Positions 1 through 6,466 of a stretch of DNA of 8,750 nt are shown here, piece after piece (the first letter of the stretch is position 1; the number at the start of each line of letters is the position of its first letter). A model generated the notes under the pieces. That model was not told where the DNA came from. It saw only the letters and a list, made by a program, of their open reading frames with translations, and made no database searches. The stretch is from NCBI GenBank assembly GCA_028697935.1, contig JAQVEM010000058.1:1-8750 (forward strand), given 5' to 3'. Position numbers and translations under genes: made by a program. Source of the stretch: Actinomycetota bacterium. GTDB taxonomy: Bacteria; Actinomycetota; Humimicrobiia; Humimicrobiales; Humimicrobiaceae.

Positions 1-934
1 CAGTAATATCATTTTTATTTATCGCCCAGCCACTTATTTCTATTGACTCGTTGTTAAGATTTGCTTCAACTGAAATTATAGTATCAGGTTCCTTCCTTTC
101 GCCTTCAATAATAATATCCATTAATCCGAGGTTATAATTACCCGATGAGGAGAAAGAATAAATATACAGAGTATTTTCACTTCCTTCTTCAAGGTCGCTT
201 CCATCAAAATAAAGGGAATAACCACAATTGGTGTAATTTGCATTTCCAAAAGCCTTCGCTACATCCTGTCTCTCAATTCCATATTCTGCTTTCCCGATAA
301 ATTTACCAAAACCTTTTGGACCATTTAAATATACCTCAACACTTTCGATACCCGGTGACGCAGGACTGCTAAAATCTGCAGACCAGCCAGAAATTTTTAT
401 TTTTGACTTCTTGGATTCTTTTATCACTTCATCCTGGTCAGGGTTATCAACGGATAATTTAATATTTTCATCAAGTTCTGGTTCACCTGATATTACAATT
501 TCTTTACGATAATAATCCCAGCCTGATGCTGGAATAAAGGTGTATATATAGAGATAGTGTACTGACCCGGGCTCAAATTTGTATTTATTATTTTTTTTAG
601 CAAGAAGAAAACCTGTTTCAGAAAAGTTTTCACCATAAATATTATAGGCATCCTGTGAGGTTACGCCATATACAGCTTCTCCAAGGAAAATTCCATTATT
701 TCTATCACCATCAAGATATATTTCTACCTTTGAAATTTTATTTTCATCGAGTTCTTCTTCCTGCTCTTCTGTGGCCTGTCCGGGTTTTTCATCAACAATT
801 GTTTCAAATTCTCCAGGTTCTGTCATTTCGTCTACTTCAGGTGATGTAAACACTGCGGCTTTTAAAAATGTATAGCCGAGAAAGATTACTGCTACTAAAA
901 ATAAAATTATAGTTATTGTTGTTGCTGTTCTCAT
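1..934 (-). CDS. Membrane-anchored surface protein with repeated beta-rich GW-type domains (C-terminus beyond left edge)
   Basis: A continuous minus-strand frame of 311 codons starts at the ATG complementary to 932-934 and runs off the left edge. An in-frame TAA lies five codons upstream of the start with no other start codon between, so this start is secure. Residues 6-27 form one hydrophobic segment with no lipobox Cys, fitting a signal anchor or uncleaved signal peptide. An acidic linker follows (about 31-65). Residues 66-149 and 179-278 are two related modules: each has a VE(I/V)YL(D/N)G strand, a G(E/K)A.YG turn, a QD(A/V) segment and a late LYIY(T/S)F strand. The second opens with ISGWSAD, and ISGWAIN at about 300 opens a third. 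The pattern resembles Ig-like/beta-sandwich repeats common in bacterial surface proteins. Expected location is outside the membrane. The function is unknown. Its divergent position beside glycosyltransferases suggests a cell-envelope role, which is inference. No clear Shine-Dalgarno sequence precedes the start. Confidence 0.9.
   Translation of the reverse strand, partial: MRTATTITIILFLVAVIFLGYTFLKAAVFTSPEVDEMTEPGEFETIVDEKPGQATEEQEEELDENKISKVEIYLDGDRNNGIFLGEAVYGVTSQDAYNIYGENFSETGFLLAKKNNKYKFEPGSVHYLYIYTFIPASGWDYYRKEIVISGEPELDENIKLSVDNPDQDEVIKESKKSKIKISGWSADFSSPASPGIESVEVYLNGPKGFGKFIGKAEYGIERQDVAKAFGNANYTNCGYSLYFDGSDLEEGSENTLYIYSFSSSGNYNLGLMDIIIEGERKEPDTIISVEANLNNESIEISGWAINKNDIT
101..400 (-). 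repeat. Protein-level repeat module 2 (residues 179-278)
   Basis: This is the second module of the surface protein, opening with ISGWSAD. It continues with VEVYLNG, IGKAEYG, RQDVAKAFG and LYIYSF. The G-x-A-x-YG-x-x-x-QDV arrangement resembles the widespread surface-protein repeat whose usual form has a 'GWA' strand, a 'DG' hairpin and an 'RPDV' segment. A third copy begins at about residue 296 (ISGWAIN) and is cut by the left edge. Confidence 0.7.
488..739 (-). repeat. Protein-level repeat module 1 (residues 66-149)
   Basis: This is the first beta-rich module of the minus-strand surface protein. It shares with module 2 the order VEIYLDG, LGEAVYG, SQDAYNIYG and YLYIYTF. It lacks the opening ISGW strand of modules 2 and 3, so it is either shortened at its N-terminus or has diverged there. 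The nucleotide sequences have drifted apart, so this is an old protein repeat and not a recent DNA duplication. Confidence 0.7.
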
Positions 935-945
935 TTGCTTTACAC

Positions 946-973
946 ATTATAAACACAGGCAGATGTCTGTGAC
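946..973 (-). promoter_or_regulatory. Candidate promoter for the surface-protein gene
   Basis: Reading the minus strand, GTCACA (complement of 968-973, 4 of 6 matches to TTGACA) is followed after 16 bp by a perfect TATAAT (complement of 946-951). Transcription would begin about 5 nt before the ATG, giving an almost leaderless message, which agrees with the lack of a Shine-Dalgarno sequence. Chance TATAAT is frequent in DNA this AT-rich, so confidence is low. Confidence 0.35.
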
Positions 974-978
974 ATCTG
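960..978. repeat. Perfect palindrome with 8-bp arms and 3-bp centre, possible operator
   Basis: CAGATGTC and GACATCTG are perfect reverse complements separated by TGT. The palindrome ends 25 bp upstream of the surface-protein ATG. It overlaps the candidate -35 of that gene (968-973), where a repressor site would act. It is not followed by a T-run on either strand, so it is not a standard terminator. An operator role is inference. Confidence 0.5.
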
Positions 979-1061
979 TATAATTTTAACTGTTTGCAGA
1001 CTTTTATTAAATATTCTAATTTACATACATAATATAAATTACATGGTTTTTAGATTGTAAA

Positions 1062-1112
1062 GTATAACAGAATAAGACGTTAATTGTAAATAATGTCTTA
1101 TTCTGTATAACA
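1062..1112. repeat. 36-bp inverted-repeat element flanked by 7-8 bp direct repeats
   Basis: AGAATAAGAC (1069-1078) and its exact reverse complement GTCTTATTCT (1095-1104) bound a 36-bp unit. Pairing continues inward with one G-T and three more pairs, leaving an 8-nt loop (1083-1090). The unit is flanked by GTATAAC at 1062-1068 and 1105-1111, and the direct repeat extends one more base (A1069/A1112). Because the flanks begin with GT and end with AC, the perfect inverted arms extend to 12 bp (1067-1078 and 1095-1106). This could be a tiny insertion with a target duplication, a large operator, or a structured RNA hairpin. Neither strand has a following T-run. Confidence 0.6.
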
Positions 1113-1230
1113 TTAAGAGCATTATTTATTATTTTAATATTACAGGTAAAGTTTTATTAAAAAAATATTGTTAAGAAATATTATTATTTTGCAGTTTTAA
1201 TTATATGAATAAGCAAGTAAAATAAAAAGG

Positions 1231-1246
1231 TATAATATTTTTAGGG
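1231..1246 (+). promoter_or_regulatory. Candidate -10 box and ribosome binding site of the first glycosyltransferase gene
   Basis: AGGG at 1243-1246 lies 8 nt before the ATG at 1255 and is a reasonable Shine-Dalgarno sequence. It supports that start, which is also the only one possible: an in-frame TAA lies at 1210-1212 with no ATG, GTG or TTG between. A perfect TATAAT sits at 1231-1236, but no good -35 lies 16-18 bp upstream and the leader would be only about 12 nt. The ribosome site is more credible than the promoter. Confidence 0.4.
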
Positions 1247-1254
1247 ATTTAAGT

Positions 1255-2835
1255 ATGAGCAGGATATTTATAATGGGCATGAGCCCGATGCCTTTTGAAA
1301 ATGATAAAAAAGTATATGGTACCGGAATAAGAACCTGGCATTTTATACTCCCGCTTTTAAGGATGGGTCACAAAATATGTGTATGCAATTATGCTATCCC
1401 ATCAGCTTATCCGGAAGATTTTAGATCAAAGCATGTAAAGAATTTTATTTACAGGATTGATTCAAAAGGTGAAAAAGACTTTTTAGTTTCAGCTTCTAAA
1501 TTGAATAAAGAGGATGAAGAGAACAAATCGGATTATCGTGGTTCTGCAGCGAAAGCAGAAATGTCAGACCAGTCTGATTATGAGTTTGAGTATAATATAT
1601 TAAAAAAAGATGATTTTGAGAATATTGAATTACTCTCAGAAATTTTTAGTAGATTTAAGCCAGACTGTATAGTTGGCTGTACTTTTTACCCCTCATATAT
1701 AGCTTCAAAATTGTCCGGGTTACAGAGTGATAAGGATATTGCAGCTGTCCCCTTCTGGGCAGATTTATTTGGTCATGTAATGGCAGAAGCTCAGGCCCGT
1801 GCTTATGTTGATGGTGACGATAGCTGTCTTTTCCATTACTGGAACAGTGAATATAATATAATAACCAGTGCTGATATTTTTTCGTGTGTGTCATCAAGAC
1901 AAAAATATGCTCTTGTAGGTGAGCTGGGAGCGGTAGGAAGACTCAATAGATATACTGCCGGTTATGATTTTGGTGTTGTAATTCCCTGTGGCATTTCTGA
2001 AGGAGAATATGTGCATACTAAAAATGTTATAAGGGGTAAACATGGAATAAAAGATGATGATTTTGTGGTGCTGTGGACCGGAGGATATAACACCTGGACT
2101 GATGTAGACACTTTGTTTAAAGGTCTTATATATGCAATGGAGAAAAATCCTGAAATTAAATTTGTATCCACAGGTGGCGAGATTCCGGAACAGGACCTAA
2201 AAACCTATCCTTATTTTCTCTCTCTTATAGATACAGGACCCTGCAAGGACAGATTTATAATGAGAGGGTGGGTACCTGGAGAAGATGTTCTTAATTATTA
2301 TCTTGAAGCAGATACAGGAATAAATATTGATAAAGACATCTATGAAGTAAAACTGGGTAGTAAGAACCGTATTCTTGACTGGTTTAAAGCAGGCCTGTGC
2401 GTTCTGTCTTCAAATGTATGTGAACTGACCGATATCATAGAAAAAGAAAAAATCGGATATACATTTAAGCCCGGTGATTATAAGGACCTTGGTGAAAAAT
2501 TGATTTATCTGGCCGGACACAGAGATGAAATTACAAAAACTGCAAAAGCAGGCAAAGAGTATGCACTGCACAATTTTAATTTTGATACGACTACGAGTAT
2601 GTTACAAAAATGGGTTGAAAAACCTTCTTTTTCTCCTGATAGGGGAAAAGAGAGAAAACTATTTTTTAGCAGAGAAGAAGCTCTTAATAATTTAGATCAG
2701 ATAGTATTACGCCAGAGAAAAATGATAGAGGAAAGAGATGCGCGTATACAGGAACTCGAAGGCATTGTAGAGAAAGGTTTTGTATATAAAATTTATACAT
2801 ATTTTAAGGTTCTGAAAAGAAAAATATCAGGCTAA
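1255..2835 (+). CDS. GT-B (GT4-like) glycosyltransferase with C-terminal coiled coil
   Basis: This 526-aa protein likely transfers a sugar from an activated nucleotide donor to a growing glycan in the cytoplasm. The N-terminal half starts with a beta strand (residues 3-8) and a glycine loop (YGTGIRTW, 21-28). It carries a charged low-complexity insert at about 82-118. The donor half begins near 268 with VVLWTGGYNTWTD (271-283), then RGWVP (337-341) and ADTGINI (352-358). E364 and an NRILDW segment (371-376) follow, with ELTDII (390-395) closing the nucleotide-sugar pocket region. The usual GT4 E-x7-E is not present in standard form. Residues 474-505 are a charged heptad-like coiled coil, and the last 20 residues are basic-aromatic, which could bind membrane. 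It is a diverged paralogue of the 770-aa protein encoded downstream. The next gene starts 77 bp on. The sugar and linkage cannot be deduced. Confidence 0.92.
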   Translation: MSRIFIMGMSPMPFENDKKVYGTGIRTWHFILPLLRMGHKICVCNYAIPSAYPEDFRSKHVKNFIYRIDSKGEKDFLVSASKLNKEDEENKSDYRGSAAKAEMSDQSDYEFEYNILKKDDFENIELLSEIFSRFKPDCIVGCTFYPSYIASKLSGLQSDKDIAAVPFWADLFGHVMAEAQARAYVDGDDSCLFHYWNSEYNIITSADIFSCVSSRQKYALVGELGAVGRLNRYTAGYDFGVVIPCGISEGEYVHTKNVIRGKHGIKDDDFVVLWTGGYNTWTDVDTLFKGLIYAMEKNPEIKFVSTGGEIPEQDLKTYPYFLSLIDTGPCKDRFIMRGWVPGEDVLNYYLEADTGINIDKDIYEVKLGSKNRILDWFKAGLCVLSSNVCELTDIIEKEKIGYTFKPGDYKDLGEKLIYLAGHRDEITKTAKAGKEYALHNFNFDTTTSMLQKWVEKPSFSPDRGKERKLFFSREEALNNLDQIVLRQRKMIEERDARIQELEGIVEKGFVYKIYTYFKVLKRKISG

Positions 2836-2901
2836 CCTTTGATAAAAATCCTGTTTTAATTTTTAATTTTGTTGTATTTTAGCATTTTATGCTGTGAAAA
2901 T

Positions 2902-2921
2902 ATGAGTATTATATGAGTATT
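2902..2921 (+). promoter_or_regulatory. Duplicated ATGAGTATT at the GT2 start, with a possible four-codon leader cistron
   Basis: The first nine bases of the GT2 gene, ATGAGTATT (2913-2921), occur also at 2902-2910. The upstream ATG reads M-S-I-I and stops at TGA (2914-2916), which overlaps the real ATG (2913-2915) in an ATGA junction. Neither ATG has a strong Shine-Dalgarno sequence. The layout could allow termination-reinitiation coupling, or be a chance tandem duplication. Only the 2913 ATG opens the glycosyltransferase frame. Confidence 0.5.
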
Positions 2922-3950
2922 AAAAGTCTATTAGTAATTGTAACCTATAACAGTGAAAATTTTATTGAAAAGTGCCTTTACTCTGTAATTAATCAGAACT
3001 ATAAAGACTGGTTTTTAATAGTCATTGACAATGCCTCCACTGACAGTACTATTTCAAAAATTAGAGATTTCAGGAATACATATCCCGGAATAACCACGAA
3101 CAATTTTAAAATAAAGATACTTAAGAAAAATATTGGATTTGCAGCGGCTGTGAATTATGCTGTCTTTGATTTTATAGAAGAGAGAGAAAAAGACATAGAA
3201 GAACATCTGGAATTTTTAGTGTTATTGAACCCGGATATGTATTTAGAAAAAGATGCTGTGAAAACGATAATTTCAACTTTTAACGGGATAGATAAAAAAG
3301 AACCTTTACCGATTGATAGAATTGGAGCTGCAGGAGGGCTAATTCTTGATTATGAAAAAGACCTGATTCAGCATATGGGTGGAAAGATCAATGATAATTT
3401 TATCACCTCCCATACTGGTTCTGGTAAAAGATATTCAGACTTAAAAAAGGAACTAAAGCAGGAAGAAGTTAAGAGTAGTGAGTCCCGTGCTATTAAAAAG
3501 ATAATAAACGCAGATTATGTTACTGGAGCATTTTTTGCTACAGATTTTAAATTATTTAAAAATATTAGAGGATTTGATACAGGATACAGACCTGTGTATT
3601 TTGAAGAACTTGATTATTGTCTCAAGCTTAAAAAACTCGGATTCGGGATTGCTGTAAATACCGGTTCCATTGCAAGACATTTTGAAGGCGCATCTGTAGG
3701 GAAATTCAGCAGAAGTTTTTATAAATTTTATCATAAGAACAGGGTAAGATGTGCATTAATTCATCTTGAATTTATAGATTTTTTCAGAAAGTTCTGTAAA
3801 GCGGAAGCGAACTGGTTAAAGACCGAAGCGACACGTGATCAATATACATGTATTCTTTATGCATATTTTATAAACTTTTTATTTTTACCTTACAATTTAG
3901 TTATAAAGTTAAAAAATCGTTTAATCTTAAATAAAATAAAGTTAAAATGA
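2913..3950 (+). CDS. GT2 (GT-A fold) glycosyltransferase, rhamnosyltransferase-like
   Basis: This 345-aa protein has the full GT2 motif set in order: VTYNS (10-14), DNASTDS (39-45) for nucleotide binding, NIGFAAAVN (73-81), LNPD (105-108) in the place of the DXD metal-binding motif, DYVTGAFFA (201-209) at the acceptor side, FEELDYCLKLKKLGF (230-244) with the catalytic-type ED/EELD acid, and RH at 255-256. Length and layout match the soluble or membrane-associated GT2 enzymes of O-antigen and capsule loci often annotated as rhamnosyltransferases. The sugar is not determined by sequence alone. A lysine/glutamate-rich loop (about 170-197) sits between the donor and acceptor motifs, the same loop that carries a whole domain in the second GT2 gene. 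The hydrophobic C-terminal segment (about 311-331) followed by a basic tail probably contacts the membrane. It probably belongs to the same operon as its neighbours. Confidence 0.94.
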   Translation: MSIKSLLVIVTYNSENFIEKCLYSVINQNYKDWFLIVIDNASTDSTISKIRDFRNTYPGITTNNFKIKILKKNIGFAAAVNYAVFDFIEEREKDIEEHLEFLVLLNPDMYLEKDAVKTIISTFNGIDKKEPLPIDRIGAAGGLILDYEKDLIQHMGGKINDNFITSHTGSGKRYSDLKKELKQEEVKSSESRAIKKIINADYVTGAFFATDFKLFKNIRGFDTGYRPVYFEELDYCLKLKKLGFGIAVNTGSIARHFEGASVGKFSRSFYKFYHKNRVRCALIHLEFIDFFRKFCKAEANWLKTEATRDQYTCILYAYFINFLFLPYNLVIKLKNRLILNKIKLK

Positions 3951-4020
3951 TTTGGATTGAGTATAGAATATAACTAAAATATATAAAAAATGATATTATA
4001 GAAAAAACTTTTATTTTTAG

Positions 4021-4028
4021 AGGAGAGG
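4021..4028 (+). promoter_or_regulatory. Strong ribosome binding site of the 770-aa fusion gene
   Basis: AGGAGAGG ends two bases before the ATG at 4031, with the AGGAG core 5 nt away. It is the clearest Shine-Dalgarno sequence in the window. It contrasts with the weak or absent sites before the first GT2 and the surface-protein genes, suggesting higher translation of this gene. The 80 bp between the preceding stop and this start is AT-rich, with no hairpin-plus-T-run terminator. Confidence 0.75.
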
Positions 4029-4030
4029 TA

Positions 4031-6343
4031 ATGGATATAAAGCAAAGTGAACCAGATAAAAAAAGTCAACTTAAGATATGTATAATAAGTTATGATATCA
4101 TCGGTAAAAATATGGCAGGACCGGGGATTAGATTCTATGAATTTGCAAAGATTTTATCAGAATATCTGGATGTTACCCTGCTTACACCAAACAAAGTGGA
4201 TATTGATACCGAAGGGTTTAAAACCGACCAGTATAGATTAAATAACTACAGGACTTTGAATAAACATGTTGAAAATTCAGATATGATTTTAATTCAGGGT
4301 CACATCCTTTACTACTTTCCTTTTCTAAAGAATTTTAAAGGGAAAATTATTGTGGATCTTTATAATCCATTCAATTTAGAGAGTCTCGAAATGTTTAGGA
4401 ACGCTAATATAGCGGAAAGAGTAAGAATTGATAAAAATAATGTAAATATACTAAAACTCCAGCTCACTATTGGAGATTTTTTTATTTGTGCAAGTGAAAA
4501 GCAGAGAGATTACTGGCTGGGGATGTTAAATGCTACAGGCAGGTTGAATCCGTATAATTATGATTCTGATAATACGTTAAGAAATCTTATAGATGTAGTG
4601 CCTTTTGGAATACCGTCAAGTCCTCCTTTACACCCCGGTCCTTCTATCAGAAGTATTATACCTAAAATAAAAGAAGAAGACAGAATAATTTTATGGGGAG
4701 GCGGAATCTGGAACTGGCTGGACCCAATTACTGCTATAAAGGCGGTGTGGGAGATTGTAAGGAGCAGGAAAAATATAAAACTGGTGTTTATGGGAGTAAA
4801 ACATCCAGACCCTAAACTTCCGGAAATGAAGAAGTGCATAGACGCAATAAATCTGGCAAAAGAGCTTGACCTGTATGATAAGAATGTATTCTTTAACGAA
4901 TGGGTTCCTTACCATATGAGGCAGGCTTTTCTCCTGGACTCAGATGTAGGACTGTCGATTCACAGTAAGAGAATAGAAACGGAGTTTTCTTACAGGACAA
5001 GAGTTATGGATTACATATGGGCAAGACTGCCCATAATAACTACTGAAGGGGATTCTATTGCAGAGTTGGTTAAAAGTGAAAATATAGGTGAAGTAGTAAA
5101 GTATGAGGATACACATCAGCTTGCTAGAGTTATGGAAAGTATGCTGATGAATAAAAGCCTGAGAGAAATTTATAGTAAGAATTTGAATAAAATTGCACAC
5201 CGGTTTTACTGGGAAAATGTAACAAAACCGCTGATTAAATATTGCACGGAACCTTATTATTCACCTGACAGGGAAAAGGTTGTTGAGCTTATAGAGCTGC
5301 AAAACAGTAAAATATCCAGGGTGGCAAAGAAGCATTTTGAAGGTTGTGCTACAGTTTTAAAGATAACTTCTGGTAAATACAGAGATGAAAAGATTATAAA
5401 CAAGAAGGATGTTGGTAAAATATTTAATCTGGAAGTTGGCGACTATCCTATCGAACCAGGAAGTAAGTATACCGATCAGGATGAGGTTGGGAATTTAAAA
5501 TCCAGAATAACACAGAGAGCAAAATTTGACGGTATTATTGTAAATAAAGCTTTTTTCAATATTACACCGGAGTTTTTTTATGATGTAATCAGTATGCTGT
5601 CTTCAAAATTAAAAAAAGATGGTCAGCTATTTTATGTTTTCCCCGGGGAAAGGGGGCTCCATAAATTTTTGGTTGAAGGTAATAGCAAGTATAAAACCGG
5701 TATAGAAATTGATGATTTTACTATTGAATTTATACTAAATAACGCCGGGTTTAAGATTATTGATAAAGGGATTATAGAGGAGCTTGAATGTAGCAGTAGC
5801 GATAATTTAACAGAACCCGGCAATCTATATGGTGAAAATGAGTTGTTTGAGCTTTTTGAAATCAAATTAGATAGAAAAGGTTTTGAGGATTTAAAACTTT
5901 TAAGCAGGTTTGATATCCTTAATTCGGAAGAGTTTGACAGTGATAAGACTGTAAAAGGAAAATTAAGAAAGTATATATACCTTCTTACTAGTATGTATTT
6001 TGAAAATTTAAGAAAAAGTTATAATGAATCAATTAAAGCTATAAATAATAATATACAACTCCAGATAAACAGGGAAATAAATGAGTTAAATCGCAAGAAT
6101 CGTGAAAGGTTGTTACTGATTTACTTTAATATTTTTAAAGCTCTTTATGAAGAAATTAAAAATCTTGGATATGATATCAATATCTTAAGGCAGGCTCTTT
6201 GTGATTTCAAACCAAAGAGCAAATCAGGAATAGAAATAGATGTTGACCAGGAGCTGAATGTTTTACTGAGAGACCTTGAAAATATTGACAATATCCTGGG
6301 TCTTACCGTATCCACTAAATATTATCTGGCCAGAAAAGTGTAA
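4031..6343 (+). CDS. GT4-like glycosyltransferase fused to a degenerate methyltransferase-like region and a helical tail
   Basis: This 770-aa protein is about twice the normal GT4 length. Residues 14-405 are a GT-B glycosyltransferase: first strand KICIISYD (15-22), AGPGIRFYEFAK (29-40) acceptor loop, LWGGGIWNWLD (221-231) opening the donor half, EWVP (290-293), SDVGLSI (304-310), E316, RTRVMDYIWARLPI (322-335) and EGDSIAELV (339-347). After an SPDREK junction (411-416), residues about 435-590 resemble a SAM-dependent methyltransferase: TVLKITSG (441-448) stands where a VLDxGxG strand is expected, FDGIIVNKAFFNI (499-511) and LKKDGQLFYVFPG (527-539) match the 'LKPGG' strand region, and a late NAGFKII (571-577) is typical. 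The SAM glycine motif is not intact, so catalysis is doubtful. Residues about 640-755 are charged and helical, probably coiled coil. It may work as a glycosyltransferase with a structural or protein-binding tail, or as a bifunctional enzyme. Confidence 0.92.
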   Translation: MDIKQSEPDKKSQLKICIISYDIIGKNMAGPGIRFYEFAKILSEYLDVTLLTPNKVDIDTEGFKTDQYRLNNYRTLNKHVENSDMILIQGHILYYFPFLKNFKGKIIVDLYNPFNLESLEMFRNANIAERVRIDKNNVNILKLQLTIGDFFICASEKQRDYWLGMLNATGRLNPYNYDSDNTLRNLIDVVPFGIPSSPPLHPGPSIRSIIPKIKEEDRIILWGGGIWNWLDPITAIKAVWEIVRSRKNIKLVFMGVKHPDPKLPEMKKCIDAINLAKELDLYDKNVFFNEWVPYHMRQAFLLDSDVGLSIHSKRIETEFSYRTRVMDYIWARLPIITTEGDSIAELVKSENIGEVVKYEDTHQLARVMESMLMNKSLREIYSKNLNKIAHRFYWENVTKPLIKYCTEPYYSPDREKVVELIELQNSKISRVAKKHFEGCATVLKITSGKYRDEKIINKKDVGKIFNLEVGDYPIEPGSKYTDQDEVGNLKSRITQRAKFDGIIVNKAFFNITPEFFYDVISMLSSKLKKDGQLFYVFPGERGLHKFLVEGNSKYKTGIEIDDFTIEFILNNAGFKIIDKGIIEELECSSSDNLTEPGNLYGENELFELFEIKLDRKGFEDLKLLSRFDILNSEEFDSDKTVKGKLRKYIYLLTSMYFENLRKSYNESIKAINNNIQLQINREINELNRKNRERLLLIYFNIFKALYEEIKNLGYDINILRQALCDFKPKSKSGIEIDVDQELNVLLRDLENIDNILGLTVSTKYYLARKV

Positions 6344-6382
6344 ATGTCCAGCTCTATTTGTATTGTTATTTTCCGACTTTCT

Positions 6383-6411
6383 TTGTATATAATATAATCT
6401 CTGTATATAAT
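6383..6411 (+). promoter_or_regulatory. Candidate internal promoter before the second GT2 gene
   Basis: In the 138-bp gap, TTGTAT (6383-6388) and TATAAT (6406-6411) are 17 bp apart, the ideal spacing, although the -35 matches TTGACA at only three bases. Two more TATAAT hexamers overlap at 6388-6393 and 6393-6398. The 11-bp TGTATATAATA is directly repeated at 6384-6394 and 6402-6412. This is the longest gap in the plus-strand run, so an internal promoter here is plausible but unproven. Confidence 0.4.
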
Positions 6412-6466
6412 AAAAATGTTTGTGAGACTTTAATTTTCTGAAGCGAAGCGATATTTAAAAAAAGGC

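Larger units (their letters stand above)
935..1254. other. Divergent intergenic region
   Basis: This 320-bp, very AT-rich stretch separates the surface-protein start from the first glycosyltransferase start. I find no coding frame in it that looks real. It must hold the promoters of both divergent genes. It contains a perfect 8-bp-arm palindrome at 960-978, a longer inverted repeat with flanking direct repeats at 1062-1112, and candidate -10 hexamers at 946-951 (minus) and 1231-1236 (plus). No U-run terminator is visible, as expected between divergent genes. Confidence 0.75.

Noticed and set aside
655..849. Short plus-strand frame inside the left-edge gene
   Set aside because: It lies antisense to the continuous minus-strand surface-protein frame, has no ribosome site and has a low-complexity composition.
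1655..2171. Minus-strand frames opposite the first glycosyltransferase gene
   Set aside because: They are shadows of a gene with clear GT-B motifs, and their translations show no recognisable domain.
2881..2893. AGCAT-TTT-ATGCT hairpin after the first glycosyltransferase gene, considered as a terminator
   Set aside because: The stem is only 5 bp and AT-rich, and the T-run lies before it and not after it; termination on the plus strand is unlikely.
4558..5865. Minus-strand frames opposite the 770-aa gene
   Set aside because: They are shadows of a motif-bearing coding frame with no ribosome sites or family features.
6440..6451. GAAGCGAAGCGA microrepeat before the second GT2 gene
   Set aside because: It is a two-unit 5-bp repeat with no symmetry or match to a known site; GAAGCGA also occurs by chance within the first GT2 coding sequence.
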